The translations under genes were made by a program, and so were the position numbers. A stretch of 64,000 nt of DNA from Pseudomonas sp. TH41. GTDB lineage: Bacteria; Pseudomonadota; Gammaproteobacteria; Pseudomonadales; Pseudomonadaceae. Every line of letters starts with the position of its first letter. The first letter of the stretch is position 1. Shown piece by piece: positions 40,870 through 48,579 of the stretch. Location of the stretch: contig NZ_JAEKFH010000005.1 of the NCBI RefSeq assembly GCF_016650695.1, positions 496,001 through 560,000 on the forward strand, given 5' to 3'. The notes below the pieces were generated by a model. The model ran no database searches. It had not been told where the DNA came from and saw only the letters and a program-made list of their open reading frames with translations.

Positions 40870-41559
40870 TCAAAAATCGTCTTCAACCTTGCCGTCTTTG
40901 ACTTTGAATTCGCGGTTCTGCAAGTACGCATTGCGGATAAAGATGTACTTGTCGCCGGTGATCAGCTTCTCGGACGACAGCAGGTTTGCGCGGGTATCGG
41001 TGACATCCAGAGCGAAGAACGAGTTACGCACCGCCACGTCGTCGACGTAACGATAAGGGCCGGTGTAGGTGTCGATGTACTTGGACGGCGCGTCACGCAA
41101 GGTGCTTGGGCCGAAGAACGGCAGCATCACGTACGGACCGCTGCCTACGCCCCAATAGCCGAGAGTCTGGCCAAAGTCTTCGTCATTGCGGTGCAGGCCC
41201 ATTTTGGTGCCGACATCGATAACGCCCAGCAAGCCGAAGGTGGTGTTGAAAATCAGCCGTGCCGTGTCAACGCCTGCTGCGGCTGGCTTGGCCTGCAAGA
41301 CATCGTTGGCCAGGTTGCGCACATCACCGATGTTCTGGAAGAAGTTGTGAATGCCGTCTTCGACAAATTGAGGCGTCACGTACTGGTAGCCTTTAGCCAA
41401 AGGTTTCAGCGCGTAAGTGTCGAGCACATCGTTGAATTTGTAGATTGGACGGTTGATGCTTTCCCAAGGATCGTCTTCCGAAGCTGCCTGAGCAACGAAC
41501 GGAACCAGCAATACACTGGCACACACACAAAGCTGAGCTAAATGATTGCTCCAGCGCAT
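40870..41559 (-). CDS. mlaA: Outer-membrane lipid asymmetry protein MlaA (VacJ)
   Basis: 229 residues with a signal peptide (LCVCASVLLVPFVAQA, about 10-25). MlaA sits in the outer membrane and removes mislocalised phospholipids, passing them to MlaC. DPWESINRPIYKFND and ARLIFNTTFGLLGVIDVG, DFGQTLGYWGVG and YVMLPFFGPSTLRD are all family hallmarks. The mature protein starts after AQA without an obvious lipobox cysteine, unlike E. coli MlaA. ATG at 41559 with AAGGAG 7-8 bases upstream. Confidence 0.92.
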   Translation of the reverse strand: MRWSNHLAQLCVCASVLLVPFVAQAASEDDPWESINRPIYKFNDVLDTYALKPLAKGYQYVTPQFVEDGIHNFFQNIGDVRNLANDVLQAKPAAAGVDTARLIFNTTFGLLGVIDVGTKMGLHRNDEDFGQTLGYWGVGSGPYVMLPFFGPSTLRDAPSKYIDTYTGPYRYVDDVAVRNSFFALDVTDTRANLLSSEKLITGDKYIFIRNAYLQNREFKVKDGKVEDDF

Positions 41560-41759
41560 AGAAAAACTCCTTGGATTGTACTGGCGCGGGCCCTGGGCCC
41601 AAGCGTTAAGCTCGTTAGTATAAGACGTAAAGGCCGGATTAGGCAGCATCGGGCGCGGTGGCCTACGGATGATTGGCCCTGATTGTGAGCGATTCACAAC
41701 AATGTCACTCAACTGTCACCGGCACCGCCTAGCCTTGTCACTATTTCAGGGACGTTGAC

Positions 41760-42380
41760 ATGCCACACGCCGAAACCTTGCCCCTCGTTGCGCCCAGCCT
41801 GACCGCCGTGTTGTTCGGCCTCAGTGGTTGCCTGGTGGATTTCGGCGCCCGCACGCGCCCGCATGGTGCTGCTGTTGCCGAACACGCCGAGGTCACACCG
41901 GGTGCGCTGGAGAGTCTGCGCAGCCTGCAGCGTCAGCAGATCCCCTGCGCCTGGCTCGATGAGCTCCCCCCTGCCCTCAGCCATTCACTGGCCGCCGGGT
42001 TGCCGGAATGGATCAAACCGTCGCAACACCCTGCAACGATCAACCCCTGGCCGGCACCCAATGCCTGCTGGCAAGCGTTAATGACCCTGAATGTCGAACG
42101 CCTGGAGGGTTGTGTGCTGGTCAGCGGCGAACCGCGATTGCTGCAAGCTGGGCTCAATGCCGGGTTGTGGACGATTGGCCTGGCCTCCTGCGGCTCGCTG
42201 TGCGGGCTGGCGCCCAACGAATGGCACGCGCTGACCCAGCAGGAAAGGGAACTCAAACGGGGCAAGGCGACGGTCCAGCTGTTCGGTCTGGGCGTGCATT
42301 CGGTGATTGATCACCTTGGTGAACTGGACACCTGCCTGGCAGACATCAGCTTGCGCCGACTCAAGGGCGAAAAGCCCTGA
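41760..42380 (+). CDS. HAD-like protein lacking catalytic aspartates
   Basis: 206 residues resembling the PhnX/phosphonatase branch of the HAD superfamily. The first HAD motif, normally DxDGTLVDFG, reads FGLSGCLVDFG (19-29): both catalytic Asp are replaced by Gly and Ser. The remaining fold is recognisable (VTPGALESLRSLQRQQIPCAW in place of motif II region; LEGCVLVSGEPRLLQAGLNAGLWTIGL in place of motif IV). It therefore cannot use the aspartyl-phosphate mechanism and may be a regulatory or binding protein. A similar gene stands at this locus in P. aeruginosa by memory. GGGACGTTGAC precedes the ATG. Confidence 0.72.
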   Translation: MPHAETLPLVAPSLTAVLFGLSGCLVDFGARTRPHGAAVAEHAEVTPGALESLRSLQRQQIPCAWLDELPPALSHSLAAGLPEWIKPSQHPATINPWPAPNACWQALMTLNVERLEGCVLVSGEPRLLQAGLNAGLWTIGLASCGSLCGLAPNEWHALTQQERELKRGKATVQLFGLGVHSVIDHLGELDTCLADISLRRLKGEKP

Positions 42381-42489
42381 TCGAGATCATGCACGTTGTG
42401 CGGGAGTGGATTAATCTAAAGGTCAGCCATAGACCTTTGGCGCGCTGCTGCGGTCTATGCCAGTGCCTATCGATAAAAGGAAGAACGCC

Positions 42490-42753
42490 ATGCCTGCCCG
42501 CGAACTGCAAGATCAGCTCAATACTCTGCGCGAGCAATTGGAACAGAATCCACCGCTGTCCGAAGCCGAGCGCGAAGACCTGCACGCGCTGATGCAACAG
42601 ATCGAGCTGGAGCTAGAGCTCGAAACCAAAACCAAGGATTCCAGCCTGGCCGACGGCGTCAACCTGGCTGTTGAACGTTTCGAACTTGAACACCCCGTCA
42701 TTGCCGGCACCTTGCGCAACATTGCGCAAACCCTGGGCAATATCGGGATCTGA
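42490..42753 (+). CDS. DUF4404 small protein
   Basis: 87 residues, almost entirely helical with heptad-like Leu and Glu: ELQDQLNTLREQLEQ, SEAEREDLHALMQQIELELELE, then FELEHPVIAGTLRNIAQTLGNIGI. Members of this family occur widely in Pseudomonas and function is unknown. AAGGAAG lies 8 bases upstream of the ATG at 42490. It is co-directional with the HAD-like gene at a distance of 109 bases. Confidence 0.82.
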   Translation: MPARELQDQLNTLREQLEQNPPLSEAEREDLHALMQQIELELELETKTKDSSLADGVNLAVERFELEHPVIAGTLRNIAQTLGNIGI

Positions 42754-42769
42754 ACACGCCACCCCCCCT

Positions 42770-42850
42770 GTAGGAGCGAGCTTGCTCGCGATGGTGTGTC
42801 AGTTGACATCAATGCAGCTGACACACCATCGCGAGCAAGCTCGCTCCTAC
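42770..42850. repeat. REP palindrome (GTAGGAGCGAGC type), near-perfect
   Basis: Arms of about 33 bases, GTAGGAGCGAGCTTGCTCGC continuing GATGGTGTGTCAG. Between the convergent DUF4404 and queF genes. Confidence 0.9.
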
Positions 42851-42861
42851 AAGGGGGTTAT

Positions 42862-43692
42862 TTATTGACGGACCAGTCGATGGTTCGGCAGCTGCACTGC
42901 TTCAGTGCTGCGATAGGGGTTGATGTCCAACCCGCCGCGACGCACATACCGCGCATACACCGTCAACTTCTCGGGCTTCAGCAACCGCTGCAGATCGAGG
43001 AAAATTCGCTCCACGCACTGCTCATGGAAGTCCGAGTGCTGACGGAAGCTCACGATGTACTCCAGCAAACTCGCGTGATCCAGCGCCGCGCCCCGGTACT
43101 CCACCGCCACACTGCCCCAGTCCGGCTGGCTGGTCACCGGGCAGTTGGATTTGAGTAAATGACTGTGCACGCTTTCTTCCACAATCCGCGAATCATCGCA
43201 ACGCAGCAGCTCCGGACGTGGATGTTCATAGTTGCTGACGCTGATCTCCAGGTCATCGATGCACACGCCCGGCAACGCCACGACACCTTCGGCCTCGACA
43301 TCCTTCAGGCTGCGAATCCGCACGCCCACCGGTTTGCCGGCAGCGGTGGACAGGTCTTTCACCAGCGTCGCCTCAAGGCTTGCGGTGTCGGCAAACGGCG
43401 TCTGGTTCAAGGAGTTCAGATACAGCTTGAACGACTTTGACTCGATGATATTGGGCGAGTCCGCCGGGATGCTGAACTCACCAATCGCCACCACTGGCTT
43501 GCCCGACGGCAACAGCCACGACAGCTCGAAGCAGTTCCAGAAATCCACACCTTTATACGGCAGGGTGTCTGCCGTCAGGCCCAGCTCCGCCCATTTCGCG
43601 GTGCGCGGGATCGGGAACAGCAAGGACGGTGTGTACGTGGCGATGTATTCGCTGGATTTGCCCAGCGGCGAGTGTTCGGCTGCGGGATGCAT
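42862..43692 (-). CDS. queF: NADPH-dependent 7-cyano-7-deazaguanine reductase
   Basis: 276-residue bimodular (YqcD-type) QueF, which reduces the nitrile preQ0 to preQ1 in queuosine synthesis. The nucleophilic Cys184 (LLKSNCPVTSQPDWG) and Asp191 are present, and the NADPH-binding motif ESKSFKLYLNS is at 84-94. Length matches the E. coli enzyme. The ATG at 43692 is the first start and is followed by MHPAAEHSPLGKSSEY as in relatives. It is a single gene. Confidence 0.95.
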   Translation of the reverse strand: MHPAAEHSPLGKSSEYIATYTPSLLFPIPRTAKWAELGLTADTLPYKGVDFWNCFELSWLLPSGKPVVAIGEFSIPADSPNIIESKSFKLYLNSLNQTPFADTASLEATLVKDLSTAAGKPVGVRIRSLKDVEAEGVVALPGVCIDDLEISVSNYEHPRPELLRCDDSRIVEESVHSHLLKSNCPVTSQPDWGSVAVEYRGAALDHASLLEYIVSFRQHSDFHEQCVERIFLDLQRLLKPEKLTVYARYVRRGGLDINPYRSTEAVQLPNHRLVRQ

Positions 43693-43753
43693 GGCGGAAA
43701 CCTGACTGAAGAATCAGCGGATTCTACCAGCCTTTGCTCCCACCTTTGAGTGC

Positions 43754-44278
43754 TTACTGACTGACAGTCAACTTCCCGACCATGCCGGCCTGGTAATGAC
43801 CAGGAATATTGCAGGCAAATTCCAGGTTGGTGGCTTTGGTAAAGGTCCAGGTCAACTCTGCAGTTTTCCCCGGTTCTACGAGGACGCTATTCGGGTCGTC
43901 GTGCTTCATCATTCCATGGTCCATGCCGGCCATGGAGCCGTGATCCATTCCCTTTATGCCGGTAGGCGTGAGCATGCCGCTCTGCTGCATCTTCAGCATT
44001 TCCTGCTGATGTCTTGCATGCATCGCCGCGTCCCCGAGGTTGAACTCGTGGAGCAATTGACCTTTATTCACCAGCACAAAACGAACCGTCTCACCGGCCT
44101 TGATATCGATGGCCTTAGGCGTAAACGACATATCGCGCATCACCACTTCAACGCTGCGGGTCGCATTGGCCGCCGGGGCCGGTTGACCGAAATCATAGGT
44201 AGGCGCCGGCGATGCCCATACCGGCGAACTCAGTGCCAGCAAACATGCCGTCAGCATCAGAGGTTTGCGCAAAAACAT
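43754..44278 (-). CDS. Periplasmic cupredoxin with Met/His-rich insert
   Basis: 174 residues: signal peptide 1-22 (LMLTACLLALSSPVWA), then a plastocyanin-like fold. Blue-copper-type ligands are His77 (LLHEFN), Cys156, His161 and Met166 (FACNIPGHYQAGM). Between the first His and the remaining ligands is a 45-residue insert (about 82-128) rich in Met and His with two MDHG-type repeats, as seen in copper-storage and CopC/PcoE-like proteins. It is divergent from copRS with a copper-box-like motif between, so copper-induced periplasmic copper binding is likely. Confidence 0.88.
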   Translation of the reverse strand: MFLRKPLMLTACLLALSSPVWASPAPTYDFGQPAPAANATRSVEVVMRDMSFTPKAIDIKAGETVRFVLVNKGQLLHEFNLGDAAMHARHQQEMLKMQQSGMLTPTGIKGMDHGSMAGMDHGMMKHDDPNSVLVEPGKTAELTWTFTKATNLEFACNIPGHYQAGMVGKLTVSQ

Positions 44279-44355
44279 AGTCGTACTCCAACAAGATAAG
44301 GTTCAGCCTGTGGAAAACTCTAAACTGCCACCACTGCCCGCAACCTGACTGCCAG

Positions 44356-44370
44356 ATTACAACTTTGTCA
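44356..44370. promoter_or_regulatory. CopR/CusR-type copper box
   Basis: On the minus strand TGACAAAGTTGTAAT matches the inverted TGACAA-N2-TTGTCAT layout of the E. coli CusR box (recalled). It lies in the 154-base gap between the cupredoxin and copR starts and could serve both promoters. Confidence 0.65.
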
Positions 44371-44432
44371 GGTTGGCCTGCACCCGCGCTGCCCACGGTA
44401 TAAAGCGTTCGTTCCATTTGCCCGAGTTGTCC

Positions 44433-45113
44433 ATGAAACTGCTGATCGTCGAAGACCAACCGAAAACCGGCCATTACCTGCGCCAGGGCCTGACCGAGGC
44501 CGGTTTCAACACCGAACTCGTGGCCGACGGCAGCACCGGCCAGCAGCTGGCGTTGAGCGGTGATTACGCGCTGTTGATCCTCGATGTGATGTTGCCCGGC
44601 CGCGATGGCTGGCAGATTCTGCAAGCGGTGCGGGGTGCTGGCCTCGACACGCCGGTTCTGTTTCTGACCGCGCGAGACGCGGTGGAGGACAGGGTTCACG
44701 GCCTCGAACTGGGCGCCGACGATTACCTGGTCAAGCCGTTCGCCTTTTCCGAACTGCTGGCCCGGGTCCGCAGCTTGTTGCGGCGCGGCAGCGCCACGCC
44801 GCAGGAAACCAGTCTGCAACTGGCCGATCTTCGGCTGGATTTGATCCGTCGCCGGGTTGAACGCGGCGGTCAGCGCATTGACCTGACGGCCAAGGAGTTC
44901 GCCCTGCTGGAAATGCTCCTGCGCCGTCAGGGCGAAGTCTTGCCCAAGTCGCTGATCGCCTCTCAGGTGTGGGACATGAATTTCGACAGTGACACCAATG
45001 TCATCGAAGTCGCGATCCGCCGTCTGCGCCTGAAGATCGACGATGAGTTTCCCAACAAGTTGATCCACACCGTACGCGGCATGGGTTACGTCCTTGAAGA
45101 GCGCCCCGCCTGA
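44433..45113 (+). CDS. copR: Copper response regulator CopR
   Basis: 226-residue OmpR/PhoB-type regulator: receiver domain about 1-115 with Asp51 (ILDVMLPGRDGW) and Lys in LVKPFAFSEL, and a winged-helix DNA-binding domain about 125-222 (IDLTAKEFALLEML; IEVAIRRLRLKID; HTVRGMGYVLE). It belongs to the heavy-metal-responsive CusR/CopR/IrlR group. Expected to activate copper-tolerance genes including the divergent cupredoxin. Its stop overlaps the copS start by one base. Confidence 0.9.
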   Translation: MKLLIVEDQPKTGHYLRQGLTEAGFNTELVADGSTGQQLALSGDYALLILDVMLPGRDGWQILQAVRGAGLDTPVLFLTARDAVEDRVHGLELGADDYLVKPFAFSELLARVRSLLRRGSATPQETSLQLADLRLDLIRRRVERGGQRIDLTAKEFALLEMLLRRQGEVLPKSLIASQVWDMNFDSDTNVIEVAIRRLRLKIDDEFPNKLIHTVRGMGYVLEERPA

Positions 45114-46462
45114 TGCGCCGACTTTCGTTAAGCAGTCGTCTGGCACTGCTGTTTGCCGCATGCACGGCCGTGGTTTCGTTGTTCGCCGGGGTGTTGTTCA
45201 GTCGCGCCAGTGAGGCGCATTTCATCGAACTCGATCAGCAATTGCTGGACGGCAAGCTGATTGGTTTGCGCCGGGCGCTGCATGACATTCAGTCGAGTGA
45301 AAGCGAATTCAAACTGGCCGACGAATTGAGCCGACAGGCTGATCTGTCCCTGCGGATCACTGGCAGCGATGGTCAGCGCTGGTATGACAGCGCCGCGCGC
45401 CTGCCCGATAAGCTCCCGCAAACACCGGGCTTATCGACCCTGAACGACGGCGACACCGACTACCGGGTCCTGAATGCGCCGCTGTTTGTCGACAAGCCTG
45501 ATTCACCGCAACTGACCCTGCTGCTGGACATCACGCATCACCAGCACTTTCTGCAACGCATGCAGCACTTGATCTGGCTGACGGTGGGTTTGTCAGCCCT
45601 GGCCACCGCCCTGCTCGGTGCCTGGGCAGCGCGCAGCGGGCTGCGTCCATTGCGGCGCATGAGCGCGGTCGCCAGCGGCGTTTCGGCGCAATCGCTCAAC
45701 GCACGCCTGCCCGAAGAAAACATGCCGCCAGAGCTCGCGGAAATGGCTCACAGCTTCAACGCCATGCTCGGGCGCCTCGACGACTCTTTTCAACGACTCT
45801 CGGCCTTCTCCGCCGACATCGCCCATGAACTGCGCACGCCACTGTCGAACCTGTTGACCCACACCCAGGTCACCCTCACCCGCCCACGGCCCATCGAGGA
45901 TTACCGCGAAGCGCTGCACAGCAACCTCGAAGAACTGCAGTGGATGGCGCAATTGGTCAACGACATGTTGTACCTGGCCAAAGCTGACCATGGGTTGCTG
46001 ATGCCCAAGCGCGAACCGTTGGAGTTGGCGGAAGAAGCGGATCTGCTGCTGGAGTTTTTTGCGCCGCTGGCCGAGGACGCTCGGGTGACGTTGAGCCGCG
46101 AAGGACAGGCGCACATGGAGGGCGACCGCAGCATGTTGCGCCGGGCGCTTTCGAATTTGCTGGATAACGCTCTGCGGTTTACGCCGGTCGAGGGTGAAGT
46201 TCGGGTGCGGATTGTCGATCAGCCTAAAGGGTTGAGTCTGACGGTAGAGAACAGCGGAAATGGCATTGACGGGGCGTTGCTGCCGCGTTTGTTTGATCGC
46301 TTCTACCGGGCGGATCCGTCGCGACAGGAAGGCAGCAGTGAGCACGCGGGGTTGGGTTTGGCGATTACCCAGTCGATCATCCGCGCCCATGGCGGGCAGA
46401 TTCGTTGTGAATCGAATGATGGGTGGACCAGGTTTGTAATCGAGCTACCAAGGGAAAATTGA
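45113..46462 (+). CDS. copS: Copper sensor histidine kinase CopS
   Basis: 449 residues: membrane segment about 9-30, periplasmic sensor about 31-150 of the heavy-metal-sensor type with a His pair (ITHHQHF, 140-146), membrane segment about 152-172, HAMP about 175-225, dimerisation domain with phospho-acceptor His238 (FSADIAHELRTPLSNLL), and an ATPase domain ending in GLGLAITQSIIRAHGG. The His-rich membrane-proximal site fits direct sensing of periplasmic copper, as proposed for P. aeruginosa CopS. Translationally coupled to copR. Confidence 0.9.
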   Translation: MRRLSLSSRLALLFAACTAVVSLFAGVLFSRASEAHFIELDQQLLDGKLIGLRRALHDIQSSESEFKLADELSRQADLSLRITGSDGQRWYDSAARLPDKLPQTPGLSTLNDGDTDYRVLNAPLFVDKPDSPQLTLLLDITHHQHFLQRMQHLIWLTVGLSALATALLGAWAARSGLRPLRRMSAVASGVSAQSLNARLPEENMPPELAEMAHSFNAMLGRLDDSFQRLSAFSADIAHELRTPLSNLLTHTQVTLTRPRPIEDYREALHSNLEELQWMAQLVNDMLYLAKADHGLLMPKREPLELAEEADLLLEFFAPLAEDARVTLSREGQAHMEGDRSMLRRALSNLLDNALRFTPVEGEVRVRIVDQPKGLSLTVENSGNGIDGALLPRLFDRFYRADPSRQEGSSEHAGLGLAITQSIIRAHGGQIRCESNDGWTRFVIELPREN

Positions 46463-46470
46463 GGCCCGCT

Positions 46471-46555
46471 CCCTGTAGGAGCTGCCGAAGGCTGCGATCT
46501 TTTGATCTTGCCCTTTAAAAATCAAAAGATCGCAGCCTTCGGCAGCTCCTACAGG
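46471..46555. repeat. REP palindrome (AAAAGATCGCAGCC type)
   Basis: CCCTGTAGGAGCTGCCGAAG continuing GCTGCGATCTTTTGAT with its complement and a 13-base centre. Lies between convergent copS and lolE and could terminate both. Confidence 0.9.
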
Positions 46556-46569
46556 GGCGGAGTCAGGAC

Positions 46570-47814
46570 TTACGAATACCGCAACGCGTAAGCCGGCTCG
46601 ATCTTCGCCGCCCGCCACGCCGGGTAAACCGTCGCCAGGAAGCTCAACACAAACCCTGCCGAGCAAATCAACAGCACATCCCCACCTTGCAACTCCGACG
46701 GCAAGTTACTGACGAAATACACGTCAGAACTGAAGATGTGCTGCCCGCTCACCCGCTCTATCCATCCCACCATTTCACTGACGTTCAGCGCCGCAATCAC
46801 GCCCAGCACGCCACCGATCAAGGTCCCGACAATCCCGATCACCGTGCCCTGCACCATGAAGATCGCCATGATCTGCCGCGGTGTCGCGCCAATGGTCCGC
46901 AGGATCGCGATGTCCGCGCCCTTGTCGTTCACGACCATGATCAGGGTTGCGATGATGTTGAACGCCGCCACCGCGACGATCATCAGCAACAGCAGGCCGA
47001 TCATGGTTTTTTCCATTTTCATCGCACTGAACAGACTGCCCTGGGTGTGGGTCCAGTCGTCAGCCTTGTAAGCGGTGCCCAGCCCGCCCGCGATATCGCT
47101 GGAGACCTTCGGCGCAGCGTACAAATCCTTCACCGCCAAGCGCACGCTCTGCACCTGATTCGGCTGCCAGTGCTGCATCTGCGCGGCATCGGCGACGTGG
47201 ATCAGCGCCATGGAGCCGTCCAGCTCAGCGCCCACCTTGAACACGCCAACAACGTTCAGTCGCTGCATGCGCGGGGTAATGCCCCCCGGTGCATTGCTGA
47301 CCTCCGGCACGATCAGGGTGATTTTGTCGCCGACATTCAAACGGAAGCGCCGCGCCGTGATCTCGCCGACCACCACGCCAAACTCGCCCGGCTTCAAGGC
47401 ATCGAGACGGCCCTGAACAATGTGTTGAGCAACGATCGACACCTTGCCCTCCAGCGCAGGATCGACACCGCTGACCTGGATCGGCTGCATCGTGCCTTTA
47501 TAGGAGAGCATGCCTTCCATCTCGGTGAACGGCACTGCAGCCGTCACTTCGGGATTTTTCATCGCGGCGGCGGCGACGGGCTGCCAATCGTCGATCGGAT
47601 TCACACCGACGATGGTCGCGTGCGGCACCATGCCGAGGATGCGCGAGCTCATTTCGCGCTGAAAGCCGTTCATGACCGACAACACCACAATCATCGAAAG
47701 CACGCCGAGGGCGAGGCCGATCATCGACGTCATCGAGATGAAGGAGACAAAGCGATTGCGGCGCTTGGCGCGGGTATAGCGCATGCCGATAAAGATCGAT
47801 AACGGTCTGAACAT
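46570..47814 (-). CDS. lolE: Lipoprotein-releasing system permease LolE
   Basis: 414-residue inner-membrane subunit: membrane segment about 22-48, a large periplasmic domain (about 50-265) and three C-terminal segments (about 270-300, 320-350, 380-400). It is a MacB/FtsX-type permease that, with LolC and LolD, extracts outer-membrane lipoproteins for LolA. Third gene of lolCDE. It lies 67 bases from lolD, a gap holding a hairpin with a T-run. The ATG at 47814 matches its paralogue LolC (both begin MFRPL). Confidence 0.9.
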   Translation of the reverse strand: MFRPLSIFIGMRYTRAKRRNRFVSFISMTSMIGLALGVLSMIVVLSVMNGFQREMSSRILGMVPHATIVGVNPIDDWQPVAAAAMKNPEVTAAVPFTEMEGMLSYKGTMQPIQVSGVDPALEGKVSIVAQHIVQGRLDALKPGEFGVVVGEITARRFRLNVGDKITLIVPEVSNAPGGITPRMQRLNVVGVFKVGAELDGSMALIHVADAAQMQHWQPNQVQSVRLAVKDLYAAPKVSSDIAGGLGTAYKADDWTHTQGSLFSAMKMEKTMIGLLLLMIVAVAAFNIIATLIMVVNDKGADIAILRTIGATPRQIMAIFMVQGTVIGIVGTLIGGVLGVIAALNVSEMVGWIERVSGQHIFSSDVYFVSNLPSELQGGDVLLICSAGFVLSFLATVYPAWRAAKIEPAYALRYS

Positions 47815-47830
47815 TCGCTGGGGCACCGTA

Positions 47831-47871
47831 TAAAAATAAAAGACCCGACGCACTGTTCAGTGCCGCCGGGT
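47831..47871 (-). terminator. Hairpin with T-tract inside lolCDE
   Basis: On the minus strand ACCCGGCGGCACTG, loop AA, CAGTGCGTCGGGT is followed by CTTTTATTTTTAT. One G bulge and one mismatch. It lies between lolD and lolE and may cut lolE expression (attenuation) unless read through. Confidence 0.6.
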
Positions 47872-47880
47872 TTCGGCCAA

Positions 47881-48579
47881 TCAGATGGGGGTCAGGCAAC
47901 CTTCCTGCAAATGCAGGACGCGATCCATCTGGCGGGCCAGGTTCATGTCGTGAGTCACCACCAGGAACGCCGTGCGCATCGAGGTGCTGAGTTCCAGCAT
48001 CAAATCCTGAATGCCCTGGGCGGTGTGGGAGTCGAGGTTGCCGGTCGGCTCGTCGAGCATTACCAGGCCTGGCTTGTTCACCAGCGCACGGGCGATCGCC
48101 ACACGCTGGCGTTCGCCACCGGACAATTCGGCCGGTTTGTGTTCCAGACGATGACCCAGCCCTACCCGCTCCAGCAACGCCGTCGCACGCTGACGGGCGT
48201 CCGGGATTGCGGTTTTACCGATCAGCAGCGGCATGCAGACGTTTTCAAGCGCGGTGAATTCCGGCAGCAAGTGGTGGAACTGGTACACGAACCCGAGGGA
48301 ACGGTTACGCAGCAGACCACGCGCCTTTTCGTTCAACGCCGACAGTTCTTCACCGGCCAGCCAGACACTGCCCTTGGTCGGCGTATCGAGACCGCCGAGC
48401 AGGTTGAGCAAGGTACTTTTGCCCGAACCCGACGTCCCGACAATCGCCACGCGCTCGCCTGGGTGCAGCTCCAGTTGCAGACCGGCCAGCACTTCGACCG
48501 ACTCCGGGCCTTCCTCGTAGGATTTGCCCAGGTTGCGGCAGCTCAAGATTGCTTTATCACTCATGCCCGACTCACTCAT
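47881..48579 (-). CDS. lolD: Lipoprotein-releasing system ATPase LolD
   Basis: 232-residue ABC ATPase. Walker A is GTSGSGKSTLL, the Q-loop region is YQFHHLLPEFTALENV, the signature is LSGGERQRVAIARALV and Walker B is LVMLDEPTGNLD; HHLLPEF is the LolD-typical patch that contacts LolC/LolE. The ATG at 48579 overlaps the lolC stop by eight bases and has GGAGG upstream; an ATG at 48564 is an alternative. Powers lipoprotein release from the inner membrane. Confidence 0.93.
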   Translation of the reverse strand: MSESGMSDKAILSCRNLGKSYEEGPESVEVLAGLQLELHPGERVAIVGTSGSGKSTLLNLLGGLDTPTKGSVWLAGEELSALNEKARGLLRNRSLGFVYQFHHLLPEFTALENVCMPLLIGKTAIPDARQRATALLERVGLGHRLEHKPAELSGGERQRVAIARALVNKPGLVMLDEPTGNLDSHTAQGIQDLMLELSTSMRTAFLVVTHDMNLARQMDRVLHLQEGCLTPI

